A stretch of 64,000 nt of DNA, from positions 1-64,000 of the forward strand of contig JAUCBJ010006628.1 in the NCBI GenBank assembly GCA_032718475.1, given 5' to 3'. Positions 23,163 through 35,724 of the stretch are shown here, in pieces. Source of the stretch: Nemertoderma westbladi. Its lineage: Eukaryota; Xenacoelomorpha; Nemertodermatida; Nemertodermatidae. Each line of letters opens with the position of its first letter. The first letter of the stretch is position 1. A program made the translations under genes and the position numbers. The notes under the pieces were generated by a model. The model did not search any database, had not been told where the DNA came from, and saw only the letters and a program-made list of their open reading frames with translations.

Positions 23163-23479
23163 GAACAGATTACGTTAACAGAACGATTACCTACTAGAAC
23201 AAAATCGCCTCCGCTTTGCAGGACATTGCTTTCGCCGTGAGGACCAGCCAGTGCATAATCTTGTACTTTGGCAGCCTCATGGCGTGAATAAACATGGTGG
23301 ACAGCCCATGACTTTCTTGAGACGCATCCTAAAGGACACTGGCCTTGAAGAAGCGGATGATCTAGCAAATGTCATGGGTGATAGGGAGTTGTGGCGGTGC
23401 AATTTTGTTGACAAGCCGGCACAGCATTCTTAAAAATGCAGCTGCAATGCAGCATGACGATCCTAGTAGTAGTAGTAGT
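23163..23479 (+). mobile_element. LINE B, 5'-truncated insertion with target duplication
   Basis: This is a short 3' fragment of the LINE at 23664-24923. It encodes its C terminus (RFAGHCFRREDQPVHNL...) and ends in (TAG)n. ATTACCCACTC occurs at both borders (23152-23162 and 23480-23490), an 11-bp target duplication. The first 30 bases (23163-23195) do not match the longer copy. Confidence 0.9.
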
Positions 23480-23663
23480 ATTACCCACTCAAAAACTTTC
23501 AAAAGTAACGCAGATATTGCAATAGCCCTATAATTAGTATCTGAAGAAATGTCCCCCAACTTATTTTTCACAATTGGTATCATAGAAATAGATAACAAAC
23601 ATTTAGACACAAAGCCATGTGATAAGAAAGCATTAAATAACTTGGCAAGGTGACTTTCAAGAA

Positions 23664-24923
23664 GATGGGTTCCGTAAAGGTCGTGGGACCATGGAGCCCA
23701 TTTTGGCACTTAGAAGGATAATTGAAGAATTATCAAAAAAGAAAGACAGGCATCTGGCTGTTATCTTTGTTGACTTCTTCAAGGCCTTTGATTCAGTCTC
23801 TCGCTCACGTATGTTCAGCATACTTTCATTATATGGGATTCCTGATGAAATTATTGCAGCAATCAGATCAGTATACGATGGTTCGACAACATTTGTGTCT
23901 ACTGTTGACGGTGACACAGAACCATTTGAAGTGTTATGGGGCGTCCTCCAAGGAGACACACTTGCACCATTCTTGTTCATTATTGTGGTTGACTATGTTC
24001 TACGCATGTCCTTAGATCATCATAATGATGATGGGGTGATGATAACTCCACCTACTGGCTCCAGAAGTCGAGGAAATCCTGCCAAGTACCTAACTGATCT
24101 AGACTTTGCTGATGACTTAGGAGTACTCTCAGAATCATTAGAGGGAGCCCAACGGCTCCTCAGCTCATTAGAACATGCTGCTTCTAGTGTTGGTCTTTTT
24201 ATTAACTCCAGAAAGACCAAAATTCTGACCGTTAACTTTGAAAGTCCTCAGCAAGTCTCTGATCGGATGAGCATAAGCTCAAAGGATGGTATGCTTGAGA
24301 ATGTGGACGACTTCTGTTACCTGGGATCATGGATCCGGAAGTCAGGTGAGGACCTTCGAATACGTAAGGGAAAGGCATGGACAGCCTTGAATAGGCTTTC
24401 CAGGATTTGGAAATCACCGAGAATTAATCGGAAACTTAAGGTCCGATTATTTAGAGCAGCAGTAGTTCCAGTACTCCTCTATGGGAGTCCATGCTGGGCT
24501 CTAACTGCTGAGGACACCAAATCTCTGGATGGCACATTCACAAGAATGCTACGCCGGGTTCATTGTGTCAAGTACAATGCACACATCTCCAACCAGACAC
24601 TATATAACATTGGAGGTGTCTCATTGGTTACCCCAAGCTTGACACTAGAACAAAATCGCCTCCGCTTTGCAGGACATTGCTTTCGCCGTGAGGACCAGCC
24701 AGTGCATAATCTTGTACTTTGGCAGCCTCATGGAGTGAATAAGCATGGTGGACAGCCCATGACTTTCTTGAGACGCATCTTAAAGGACACTGGCCTTAAA
24801 GATGCGGATGATCTAGCAAATGTCATGGGTGATAGGGAGTTGTGGCGGTGCAATTTTGTTGACAAGCCGGCACAGCATTCTTAAAAATGCAGCTGCAATG
24901 CAGCATGCCGATCCTAGTAGTAG
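23664..24923 (+). mobile_element. LINE B (RTE-like), 5'-truncated but open RT frame
   Basis: One frame is open from 23664 to the stop at 24884, entered at GFRKGRGTMEP, the usual RT start. It contains VIFVDFFKAFDSVSR (motif A), GVLQGDTLAPFLFI (motif B) and DLDFADDLGVL (FADD in place of YADD), then a C-terminal RFAGHCFRRED region. These features resemble RTE-type LINEs. TTCAAGAA flanks the insertion (23656-23663 and 24924-24931). The 3' end has a (TAG)n tail. The copy lacks the endonuclease and its own start. The long intact frame suggests a recent insertion. Confidence 0.9.
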
Positions 24924-25301
24924 TTCAAGAAAAGCACCGCCATTAATCAGTGCACCGGAATCAAAACTGTAACTGACGTCTGATTTATTATTCTTTAATC
25001 GCAGTAAAGCCTCATGTATAATACGGGGCGATAAAAGTTCACTAAGGCCAGTACCATTGGGTTGGTTCACATTATTCACATTAGTGTTATTAATCTTTTT
25101 AATTTCGTCAGCCAGCTTGGATTCAACATCCGATAATTTCACATCACAAGAAATGTTCTGATTATATAAAACATTATAAATATTAGCAAAAATATCCGCA
25201 ATATCTGACGAATCAGATTTACCATTAATAAAACTCGATTGCACTCGCACATTCCCTCTAAATTTTTTGATTTCATCAAAAATACCAGTTGTACCATTTA
25301 A

Positions 25302-25993
25302 GGGGGGGGGGGGGGGGGGTACACCATTTTGGTCCAAAATATGTCGAAATTTTTTTTATGGTCTATTATAATGCACCATTGAATGGTGTGTCCAAATCTG
25401 AAAACCGCTATTTAATAGCTCTTTTAGTTTTCAAGTTATGTAAATTTCCATTTACGGAATCCTATTGAAATTACTATTACTATGTATAATGAAAGGTCGA
25501 TTATCTCCAAATATTTTTTTCATGAAATTGTCAACTTCAAAACCCTACTACTTCTACAATTTTTGAGTAATTAGTCTGAAACTTCCTGTGGGTGTCTAGA
25601 TAGCCACCCTGCATAAAAGTATCAGGCAACTTTTCGAAATTTTTTGTTAATAAAATTTAATACTATTTATAAAAAACCTAAAAATTTGCATAAATTTGCA
25701 GCGCCACCTATCGGTGCAGAATTATTTTAACAAAATTTCGCCTGATAGTTATGTTGCCCCATCTTTGATCTATCATATAAAAAAACTTTCATGTGATTAG
25801 ATTCAAAACTGTAAAAGCCTTAGGGTTTTAAGCGCAACCAAGTTTTTTTTGTTGTTAACTAGTATTAACTAATATTAAATAGCGAAAAAAAAATCTTAGG
25901 CACCTATATGCCAAATTTTAGCCAAAATCAAACAATTTTGAAACGCTGAGAGTGATAAATCGAAGAGTTGTCCGAAAATGGTGTACCCCCCCC
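25302..25993. mobile_element. TTAA-flanked MITE with G-run inverted repeats (692 bp)
   Basis: It starts with 18 G then TACACCATTTT and ends in AAAATGGTGTA then 8 C. TTAA lies at both borders (25298-25301 and 25994-25997). Removing it joins LINE A's RNKILQACL to NGTTGIFDEIK in one frame, which confirms the borders. TTAA targets are used by piggyBac-type and Kolobok elements. No coding frame is inside. Relatives lie at 46185-46480 and, more distantly, at 3611-3780. Confidence 0.9.
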
Positions 25994-26402
25994 TTAAACA
26001 GGCCTGCAAAATTTTATTACGTTTAATGTTACCCTGGGCTTTTTTTAACCTGCGTATAGCATATTGATATTGGGCACGAGTAGTACGGCTTTTATGAAAG
26101 AGATAACTATTAGCACCAGTTGGTTTCCCCGCAGCACTCCAAACATCATGCCAAAACATAGCATCTATTTTAAAATCTCTCACATGTTCGTTCCAACCGG
26201 GCAATGTTTGAAATCGCTTGCGGTTTATAACGCCTCCAGTATGTGGCAAAATCTCAGCTGCATTCTCAATAGCCTCCAATAGCTGCATTGTGTATTTTTC
26301 AATAAACAAACGATGTTCAGGTTTAGAACATAAAAGATTATTGCAATTATGACAATCAGTCTCTAAAGAAACATTTATCAGCAAATCATTCATGTGACCC
26401 AT

Positions 26403-26869
26403 TTCGGCCCATAATTTATTTTCACATGGTGTTATCCTTGGCTTAGTGGCAGAAGAAAATTTACTTTTTTTTTTTTTACTTTTTTTTATAACAAGATAAG
26501 AATCGCCTAGAATTTAGTTATGAGGATATGATAGAATGCAATACCGACCTATACCGAGCTATAACAAGATACAAATTGAGTTGTTTGAGTCAGGGATATG
26601 AATCGTTTTCTCGAGAACCAGCAATATGTTGTAGTATGGCGATTTCTAGTAAAGAGCAGGTAATGGTTAAGTTCTTTAGTTACAGCGCTTTGGTTTTGGA
26701 AATGACATACTGGAAGCCTATTAGTGCCGGACATAATCCAGGTAGTACGCAGCATTCTTCAACGCGGGCATATTATTACTGTGGCACTCTAATGGGGTGC
26801 TCTAATGTGGCTCGCTAATGCGGTATGGTAGGCTTAATTGTTATATTACTGGGCAAAATGTTTGGCTAT
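26403..26869. other. Non-coding, T-runs
   Basis: Poly-T tracts at 26467-26495. I see no gene. Confidence 0.4.
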
Positions 26870-27130
26870 TTGTTGTTATGTTTTAGATAGGCGCTTTATT
26901 CTTGATTGTTTTCTATTTCTAAATCAACGCTTGCTTGGATTTTAGTTAGGGCAAAATAATACAGTATTCAGGCTAACTCTCTATTGTTGCCCAGTAGTGT
27001 AACTAGTTAATGTTACAATTCTGGAACATAACTAATTTTGATACTTAGGGATCCTGTATATTTAAATAAATGTAGGTCCGTACAAATATCTAGGTTGAAT
27101 AAAATTATTGGCAGCATAGCGGAGAGCAGT
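26870..27130 (+). repeat. Decayed BEL-like LTR sequence
   Basis: The words AGATAGGCGCT, TTTCTATTTCT and GCAGCATAGCGGAGAG appear in the same order as at about 60972-61195 in the BEL-like LTR near the window end. I take it as the remaining LTR or leader of the element ending at 31216. Borders were not found. Confidence 0.5.
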
Positions 27131-27349
27131 TTAGCCTGTTCACATTTGGGAAACTTTTAAACTGATCTATGCTAGGTTGTTATCTAAAAAGGGTTGGGTT
27201 TGCCAGTTCTACATTACAGTTCTACTAAAGTGTCACAGGCATTAAAATTGCTGATTACAGTCAGCACCAGTCACTCTGAGCGGTACCTTGCTCTAAGGCT
27301 GATTTACATGTCCAATTGCAATATATTAAATTTCCTCCCAAATTGATGG

Positions 27350-28690
27350 CATTAAAGTTCAAGGACATCCTGACGGATTAAGACAAGCCTGGGATACACT
27401 CAACATCAGGTATGGTAATAGGACTAACATAACTAGATACTTGTATGCAAAACTGGTAGCGCCCAGGAAATTCCCTAGCAATGGAATCAAAGAGTTTTCC
27501 GATGCGGTTCATGAGATATGTAGACAGTTAGACTGGTTAGGTATTATTATTATTATTATAGACCAGATCAATATTACCATCAGCACTCCATTATTATATT
27601 ATTAATAAGTCTACATAAATACAATTGATCAATAAGTAAGTAAATTATATATGGTCAAATAAACACTGGGTAAGTCCTAATTGTTATAAACAGTATGTCA
27701 AATAAATATAAGGTTAATATAAACAAAATATCGGTCATTCGGTCACTAATAAATAGTCAATATAAAGCCAAATTAGGTTGTATTAATATATGGTCAAATA
27801 ATCAACATTCAATATACAATATTATGTAATTACGGTTAACCATTATGTCAAACAAATATAAGGTATTTGGTTACTAATAAATTGCCAATATAAAGTCAAA
27901 TTCGGAAGTATTAAATATGGTCAGATAATTAAATAGTTAATATACAATGTTATGTAATTACGGTTAATTAAGTACTGCAAGTCAATAAACCACTGTCGTA
28001 AATTAAATGCTGTCAGTAAAACTCACGAGTACCAAAGTTCTATGGTAGTGGGAACTGTAGTGGCAGCTTTGCCAAAGGGCGGAGTAGGTACTCGTTGGGA
28101 CAAAAACTTTCTATACTTTGAGGACCAGTAAAGGAGAGATCCTACAATGGCGGACCTTATGTCTTTCCCCTAACAGGAGAGGTAAGACTACAGTTAATTA
28201 AACAGTCTAGAGAGAAGACTCCTGAAACTAAGGTAAGCGAGAAACCAGAAGCTAGGAGAAAGGTAACTCCTGTATGTTACACCGAGTATGAGAGTCAAAC
28301 CTCATACGATGAGGACAGCAGACCAGACACTGCCAACGTCTATTACACCAATAAAGGTAAGGACATGGGAAAACCCAAGGTTTGGCATAATGACATCAAA
28401 GGAGAGCAACTTAAGACTCCTCCGACATCACCTTAGAGGATTCCTAGTAAGAAGCCCGAAGAAAGAACTCGTGTGCCGAACACAAACTCATCATGTGTCA
28501 TGCAAAGAGTGCCATCATTTAAGTAAGTGTGAGGAATTCTTGAGAACCCAAGGACAGGCGTAGTATAACTTGGGATAAGAGGTTATGTTATGATTGTCTT
28601 AGGAGAGGACATCAGAGGAAGATTTGCTATTCAGACACTAGGTGTGCTAAGTGTGGAGCTAAACATCACTCGTTATTACATAGCAAGTTT
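27350..28690 (+). pseudogene. BEL/Pao gag remnant with zinc knuckles
   Basis: Frame pieces around 27358-27545 read GHPDGLRQAWDTLNIRYGN and RYLYAKLVAP, similar to the DUF1759-type gag of BEL elements. At about 28588-28685 comes CYDCLRRGHQRKIC followed by CAKCGAKHHSLLH, the paired zinc knuckles of BEL gag. The frame is interrupted by AT-rich repeats (27560-28010) and several stops. Confidence 0.7.
27695..27968 (+). repeat. Two-copy tandem repeat (about 130 bp)
   Basis: GTCAAA.AAATATAAGGT...ACTAATAAAT..., ending TTATGTAATTACGGTTAA, occurs twice in a row. The array interrupts the BEL gag remnant. Confidence 0.75.
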
Positions 28691-29038
28691 AATAAGGTGA
28701 GTGAACCAGAGTTGCCCATTCAGTTCAGCGACGTGAATGAAACAAACCAGAGTTTGGAGATGGAAGGATTCTATATAGACAAGTTTTCTGATGAAAACGA
28801 ATTCTGCTATATGATCAACACAACCGTTTATCAAGCCCTTACTCATGAGGCGAAATCCGACTGAGAGGAAATCCAACAATCCATTCTGGATAAACATCTC
28901 TCGTCCACTCTTGGGATGATCCACTTAAAGGAGAACTGCTGTTAAAGAAGTGGATGAAGTGGGAAGGCTCTTTAACAGCTATTGAGAACTTTAAGATATC
29001 CAGCTCATATATCAGTCACATTCTCCCTACTTATTCAT

Positions 29039-29515
29039 ATCAACTCCGTATTTTTGGAGATGCCAGCGCGCGATATTGGAATAGGTATAGTAGCCTATTT
29101 GAGTGTCTAAATTCCTGAAGGAATTAAAGTTTCATTGACTGCCTCAAAGGCTTTGATAAACAACAAACTATGGGTCCCTAGAGTGGAGTTAAAAGCGGCA
29201 ATATACGCTACCGCCATCGGCAGGAATATTACTGAACAGGTAGAATATCAGTTGGATAAAACTGTTTATTGGACAGATGCATTACTCATTCTAGAATATC
29301 TTACTAATGAGGTCTGCCAGTTCAGCGTCTTTGTCACTAACCGAGTAGCTGTTATACTTAGTCGCACTAATGTAGACCAATGGAGACATTGCCCTAGAAT
29401 TAATCCAGCCGACATCGCTACACCTAAAGAACTGACAGATACTCCCGATTGGTTATGTGGCCCTGACTTCCTAAGTAAAGAGGAGGAGGAATGCCCCCCC
29501 CCCCCTATCTTATAA
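29039..29515 (+). pseudogene. BEL/Pao RNase H remnant
   Basis: The frame holds LWVPRVELKAAIYATAIG, YWTDALLILEYL, FSVFVTNRVAVI and INPADIATPKEL, then WLCGPDFL. This is the usual series at the RNase H end of BEL/Pao pol. The preceding RT is too decayed to read clearly. Confidence 0.75.
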
Positions 29516-30029
29516 TGGCTGAGATGACAAAAGCCAAGGGAGTGGAGACTGTTAAACCAAAAACTCAAACTAATCCAAACTGTTGAAACCGACGATAGAT
29601 CTATCGGTACTAGAGACAGACGGCCAATGACGCTAATCAGGATCCTAATGAGAAAAGATCCTAAGCATTCCCAGGTAAGGCGTTTGTTTATATACGAGAG
29701 CGAGATTGGAAGACTGGTATACCTGATGTCTCTGAAGGACTCTCTCCTATCATTCAGAGAGTGATGGTGTATTATAGTTCTTGGAATAGGCTTTGTAAAG
29801 CCATAACCTATTTTAAATGGTGTTTTCATCACCACTATTCCAAGTCAAAGACAACTGATTATGCCATCCCTGGTGTAGTTGATGAGGTCAATGCCATTAA
29901 AAACCTTCCCACTTATCGGCTACCTACCAAGTTTTTACTAATAAGATTACTTACCAGGAGCATGATGATACCAACAAGCAACTGATGAGACTTCTATAAT
30001 GTCATAAGGATCCTGAGAAGTGTTTCCTG

Positions 30030-31216
30030 TTGTTGAGAAAGCCACAGATGCGCTCAAAGGATTCCTTTTCTAGCATGATGTTTGATGGGTTAATATGTAT
30101 TGAAGGGAGATTAACCTACGCAGCCCTCTCTTTGGACACCAAGTTTCCCATACTAGTTAGAAATCTTGAGATACAAATCAAGATGATTGTAGATGCACAC
30201 AGTAGGCTTTATAATGCTGGTAGGGAACGAGTTCTTAGCGAAATTAGAACCGACCCCCGCTATTATTTTAATAAGCCGCAAAGAGTGCTGAATCAAGTTC
30301 TTAGGAACTGTATACCATGTAGGAAAGCACTTAGTAGGCCTTTTACCCAGCGAGAGGCAGAATTACCTAGGGAAAGAGTAAGCTGTTATGAACCACCATT
30401 TACTAATACCGGTGTGGATTTATTTGGCCCTATTGAGGTGTATCGCGCTAGAACTATAGTCAAGCGATGGTGTGTTATATTTGTCTGTATGACTTGTAGA
30501 GCGATTCATCTGGACATGGTGAATGATTTATCTACCAATAGTTTCATACCCAGTTTGCACCAATAAATCGCGCGTTTTGGGACTAGCAACACTATGTGAT
30601 CAGATAAAGGTACAAACTTCATTGGAGCCAACAGTGAGATTAAAGCTTATGTCAATGACTGGAACCAAAGACAGGTGATCAGCTGAAAGTGACAGCATCC
30701 AGCTGGACCTACAATGCCGCCAATGCTCCTTGGTAGGGAGGAAGTTGGGAGAGACTTATATGCAGTGTCAAGCCGCATTTCACTTTGTATTGCCGTTCCG
30801 CGCGTATCTCGATGATGAACTACTGCAAACACTGGTGGAAGAAATCGCTGCCTACCTGAATGAGAGGCAGCTTATGCCAGTCTCCTCATGTCCAGATTCC
30901 CTAGTTAACACCTGCGCATTTTCTACTCAAGAAGCCAGTGGCCATGCTTCCCACTTCGGTTATTAAAGACAGGGACGAATATTGCAAACAAACTTGGCAA
31001 CTTATGCAGTTGTTATCCCGCTGGTTTGCTGATCACTTCGAGAAATACTATCTTCCGACGCTGCAACTCAAAACTAAATGGTTTGCGCAGCAAGAAAATA
31101 TTAGCTCCAGAGACATGGTTCTAATAGTCAATTTGGATCTTTCCCGCAAGAGGTGGCAGATAGGTTGTATCATCGAGACCCATATATTCGACGATGTTTA
31201 TGAGGTGAAACCATAA
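30030..31216 (+). pseudogene. BEL/Pao integrase remnant
   Basis: The first frame (30030-30566) has the HH-CC-like finger (NCIPCRKALSRPFTQREAEL) and the catalytic-core start NTGVDLFGPIEVY with TCRAIHLDMV. After frameshifts, a frame at 30730-30910 reads LDDELLQTLVEEIAAYLNER. A frame at 30938-31216 reads YCKQTWQLMQLLSRWFADHF and MVLIVNLDLSRKRWQIGCII, the BEL integrase C-terminal region. It is broken in at least three places and inactive. No 3' LTR was identified after it. Confidence 0.8.
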
Positions 31217-32929
31217 AAAGAAGGGAATAGTTTTTGAGATGCAACAGCTCAATCGCCCAGTTGGGTGTCTGTGTCTATTAGAGTGAGACCGAGAGTTGTC
31301 CGGTAACTACAATAAACAGGAAACTCTACTGACAACTACCTCCAAGATCCAACTCATTATTCATGGGAGTGGGTGTATGACGACTTTTATTTCTTTTATT
31401 TGTCTTTATTTTATATTTATATATGTACGATTTATTATGCAATTTATATTATAATCATTTTATTTAATTTTAGTCAGTAGAATAATTTTTTAAACAATTA
31501 TTCAGTAAATTAGTGCAATACCTTACGTATTTTATATTAATTAGTGTTACAATACATATATTTTAGTTAACAACAGGAAAAAAGTTTCATTTTTTCACCC
31601 TTCCTTACTGTCCGTATATTATTATAAATATATGATTACAGTAAGATGAAGTACTTATTAAAGTATAATTTACCTTGGTTCTACTGTACTTTAGGTATAA
31701 TTGGTAAAAGTAGAGTATTAGGAATGCAAAGTTCAGATCCTCATGTCTCGGCTAAACCAAGCTCTGGGTAGACCTTGGAAACGACTTGCCTCTTCTTACT
31801 GACATTGCTTCTTGTGATATTGCTCTCATACCGTAGTCCTAAAATAATATGTATAGTAGGAGATGTCAATTTAACAGTAAATCTGCTAAAGTAAATCTGT
31901 TAAACCCTGTGACCATCTGAAATTATAGTCGATTAATATATCGTGGCACCCACCAATATAATTAAAAGACAAAATTTCTAGAATCAGTGGTTAACGTCCC
32001 CAGACATGTTCTGGGATAAATTGGTGCTCATCTTAATGTAAAATAATCATGGGAATAAATTTTAAATTCATATCCTCTAATGAATTAAATAAAATTGTCA
32101 ACTTAAGACAATTATCAAAATATTCCCTATAATTAATCAATTAATAGATCACGGGAGCAGAGATTCACCCTATTACAAAAGTTGGAGAGAGCGCATTTAA
32201 ATAGCCGACAAAATTAATAAACATCATATATAAAGGGAATAATAATAACCCTAGAGTCGCTAATTAGCATCCCAGATCTGCATGCATGAGAAATACCCTA
32301 ATCTCTACTGCTAGCTTTACATAATGTCACCTTAGCAACAACAACTCCAGAAGTAAATACAGTAAGAGAACAATAGAAAGCTTGCCTCATTGAATAGAAT
32401 GCATAGTGTATAGTATCCAAGGATACTCAACAACAACGTGACATTCTGGAAGGCATTTGACTAACGGACAAATCGCCCCAAATTGTGCAAATTGTGATAT
32501 GAATATGGAATTTGTGTATTTATAGGTGAATGTTGCTACTAAAGTGTGTTTACAGTAGCGAGCCACGAGTGATAATTATCTCTAGTATATTGGAGCCCTT
32601 GGGATGGACAGTGGAGTGACTCACACTGGTTATTGTTGTCGTTGTGTAGCTACTACATTGGCAAGAGGCACATCGACAACAGTACATCAGCAGCGCTGAG
32701 GATCTCAGGCTGTCCGGGTGCTGGTTCGGAGGCTGATATAGGCAGCGACGCCCACTAGCCTTTATTATTATCGATAAACTCCCACATATACAATGACTGA
32801 ATTGATAGAGGAAGACATTAGTATTAAGGAGAAATATACACTACCTCTATAAGCGTTTCGCAATAGTTTGTTGAGCGGTAATGATAGTCAATCTCGATAG
32901 CCGATGATAGATGTTACATCGAACCACTG
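31217..32929. other. Non-coding, no gene seen
   Basis: AATAAA at about 31311 could be the BEL polyadenylation signal. Otherwise the stretch is AT-rich. The part from about 32560 on has more balanced base use and may be decayed element sequence. Confidence 0.35.
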
Positions 32930-33310
32930 ATGACCGAGGAACAGCTTAAGCATGAATTGGATTATAGAAAATTCACCTCACGCTATACGCATCAAAATGG
33001 TACGTATATGGATTTCCTAACTACTGGTCATCCTATCTATTTACATGATACTGATGATTTGGATATGGAAACAGAGTTGATTCTATTCAAATTTCATGCA
33101 CAATAGAGTCGGAATGACAAGCTGCAGATCAAACATGAAAAATCTATTAGAAATCATCTCGAAAGAGAAATTGAAGAACTGAAAAGGGATATTGAATTTG
33201 GACATACGGAGCTGCTACAAGAGTTTTCGGGCAACCGGTTTCAGAGGCAGGAAGAGAGGAATCAGCTAGAGGAGAAACATATCATAATAAGGAAAGTCAT
33301 AAATGTATAC
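32930..33310 (+). pseudogene. Decayed ORF, coiled-coil-like, unrecognised
   Basis: The frame from ATG at 32930 runs about 125 codons with one internal TAG (about 33104). It starts MTEEQLKHELDYRKFTSRYT. After the stop it reads RNHLEREIEELKRDIEFGHT, an obvious helix-rich stretch. Composition is protein-like. It could be the first part of the same unknown element ORF that resumes at 34080. Confidence 0.4.
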
Positions 33311-34079
33311 AGTTTTCCCCAGGGTGCGGGTGCTCGAGGGCGGTCTCCTTTGGGAGGTTGTAACTTCCTCTTACATCATCCTCTTCCTCCAATCATTGTG
33401 ACCATAGTCTCTGTAACGTTGTAGGAATGAGTAATGTGGCGAAAGGAAAAGATCCATCCGCTATAGTATCTTATTGATACTACCCTTCCATCGCCTTCTT
33501 CCATCATCCTCTCTCTCTCTGCCCAATGCAACCGGAAAAGGCGGAGCATTAAAAGAGAGAAAGAACCATCCATCACAGTATCTTTGAAACTGCCATGTCA
33601 TATCCTTTTCCCTCTTCCATCTTCTCTACCCAGCGCACTTGGAGCTTCTGTAGAGAAATATCAACCAATCATAGCACTATTGTGGTGCTAGCACATCCTC
33701 TTCCATAAACCTCCCCACTCCCTTACTGTTTATCTGGATGCTTATATTGGCGTCCTTGAATTCCACCTAATTTATCACAGTAGTTGATATATCACATAGT
33801 TTATATTTTTCAGTATCACATCCTTGTCCTCCTTCCGTTGATTGGATAATAAACTTCCTCATAATAACCTTCAAACTTCCTCATGGTCTGGCCATTGCCC
33901 AAGGACTGGATGTATGTAATAATCTTCTGTATAGCAACTAAAGCGAGCGTGTCCTTGGGCTGGTTGTTCCCACCCCCTTATCCTGGAACTAAACTCACTA
34001 AATTAGATGAATATACGAATTCATCCGATTTGAATGTTTCAGGTGCTTTCTGACTCCATTTCGGAACATTGATAGTCAG
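33311..34079. other. Non-coding, with a diverged ~115-bp duplication
   Basis: CCATCxxxTAGTATCTT...CATCCTCTCT.. at 33430-33520 and a similar run at 33560-33660 look like two old tandem units. No gene. Confidence 0.35.
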
Positions 34080-35157
34080 TTAAAAGATCGTGCACTGACC
34101 AAACTCAGCCTGCTCCACCGCTGAGAAATTAGATAGTGCTGGATTCGCTATCTTTAAAGATGTATACATACAAAATATGCATTCCACTGTTCTACAGAGA
34201 CCCAAAATCCCAACCCAAAATCGGGATATTTGGTTATGGAAATCCAAACTGTACATCCTTCAAGAAGAATGACTACATCTATAGAAATCCTCCAGACCGA
34301 AGAGGAACTTGTCTGTTAGGAGGCAGATGAATTCCAACCAATGACCCGTCGGAGTAATGAAGATGATAACACGCTGGAGTAATATCAGGGACCTCAATGT
34401 CTTACCGCCTACGGGTACAGACACGCCAACTACATTTCTTGGAAGCACTGCCGATTATATGCCTCTCATGATCACACTACTCCATTGGGCTCTGACAAAC
34501 GTTGTTCATATTTCAACGACCAACCTCTACTGGAGATATATTGTGCTTATTGTCGCATTAATAATAATCATATCTTGGCTGTCTACCCACAGTTTATGAC
34601 ACAATGTCATTACTGCCAACTAAAGGGACACACTAGTTGGGATTGCCCTTTTAGCCCAGACATAGAAAGCGTAGATGAGTTAATTGTATTTCGTTCGATA
34701 CATACGAGCTTGGGAAGCTAGCGCAGATCTTCACTGCGAGTCGCGTCATCGTTATTATCCAGGATGCGCCTATGAGGGAATGTATGCATTTCACCCCTAT
34801 CTTTTTCCCCAAATCGAACAGAAAACTCGTATTCCCAGTTATGAATTAATTGTTGGTGAGTGCAACTAACGTTGGTGAGTGTATTTCCACCAAATATGTC
34901 AGAAAATATTTGAGAAATATTAACCCAAATAATCTTGACTCTTACAACTTGATCAGTTTCATTAGCCGAGATCTGGAATACAGTGAGACATTTACAAATG
35001 CGCACCCTGAATTGCAAGAAGTCCACCGACGTTCCTATGAGTACAATGAAAGGGAACGGGAACGGGAACGGCAGTCGTGCAAACATCTAAAGCAGGACCA
35101 GTACAAGCTGCTGTCCTGAGACGGGCCTTGAAGGTTGTGCGCCCTAGACCCCTTCAG
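34080..35157 (+). pseudogene. Unrecognised element ORF with CCHC zinc knuckle
   Basis: Protein-like pieces lie in shifting frames. One contains CAYCRINNNH followed by CHYCQLKGHTSWDC, a C-x2-C-x4-H-x4-C zinc knuckle (about 34600-34650). Later pieces include HPYLFPQIEQKTRIPSYELI and YVRKYLRNINPNN. Near the 3' end one frame reads VLRRALKVVRPRPLQ up to the transposon border. That frame continues without a break at 39862. The knuckle suggests a gag-like or nucleic-acid-binding protein of a retroelement or other mobile element. I cannot name the family. Confidence 0.45.
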
Positions 35158-35724
35158 TAGTGTGGGCCTTATTTGACTTTTTTCGAATTCCGACTTCTAA
35201 TAGTGAAAAAAAGTTGTGGACCAATGAAATAAGACTCTAGTACAAAAAAAATTAAAAAAAAATTTCATCTTTAGGTTCCCCCAGCTCCTTCAAATTTCAA
35301 AAATTTCCAAAATTTCGAAAAAAATCACAATGTTAAAAAATTAAATTTTCCGACTTCTAATAGTGAAAAAAAGTTGTGGACCAATGAAATAAGACTCTAG
35401 TACAAAAGAAATTAAAAAAAAAATGTCTTCTTTAGGTTCCCCCAGCTCCTTCAAATTCCAAAATTTCGAAAAAATTCACAATGTTAAATAATTAAATTGT
35501 ATTTCTTGTAATACTGTAATAGCTGTTAAAAGTGCTGCTGAAACACAAAATAAATTGTAACAATAAATTTGGACAATCAGTGAGTGTCTATGAGCTTCCC
35601 ACAATGCTGTCAATGTTTAGCAAAATGTCAATTATTTCATAGATTAAAATCTATTTAGTTTAGCTAGGAAGCGATTGAGTTATCTGTTTAATTGTAGTGC
35701 AGGATCTTGATGACCATTCATCCT

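Larger units (their letters stand above)
21839..26402 (-). pseudogene. Non-LTR retrotransposon RT (LINE A), with three insertions
   Basis: From right to left: a linker with LPGWNEHVRDFKIDAMFWHD and RRLKKAQGNIKRN (25896-26402); then FDEIKKFRGN (about 25250); then RT with LDFTKAFDLIQW, NGVRQGAVCSPILF and LAYADDVFLL (22458-23153); and a C-terminal part to 21839. The PGWN-to-RT order is common in non-LTR elements; I do not assign a clade. The endonuclease is missing, so the copy is 5'-truncated. It is cut by a TTAA MITE (25302-25993) and two copies of another LINE (23163-23479 and 23664-24923). A frameshift lies near 22458-22522. Confidence 0.85.
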
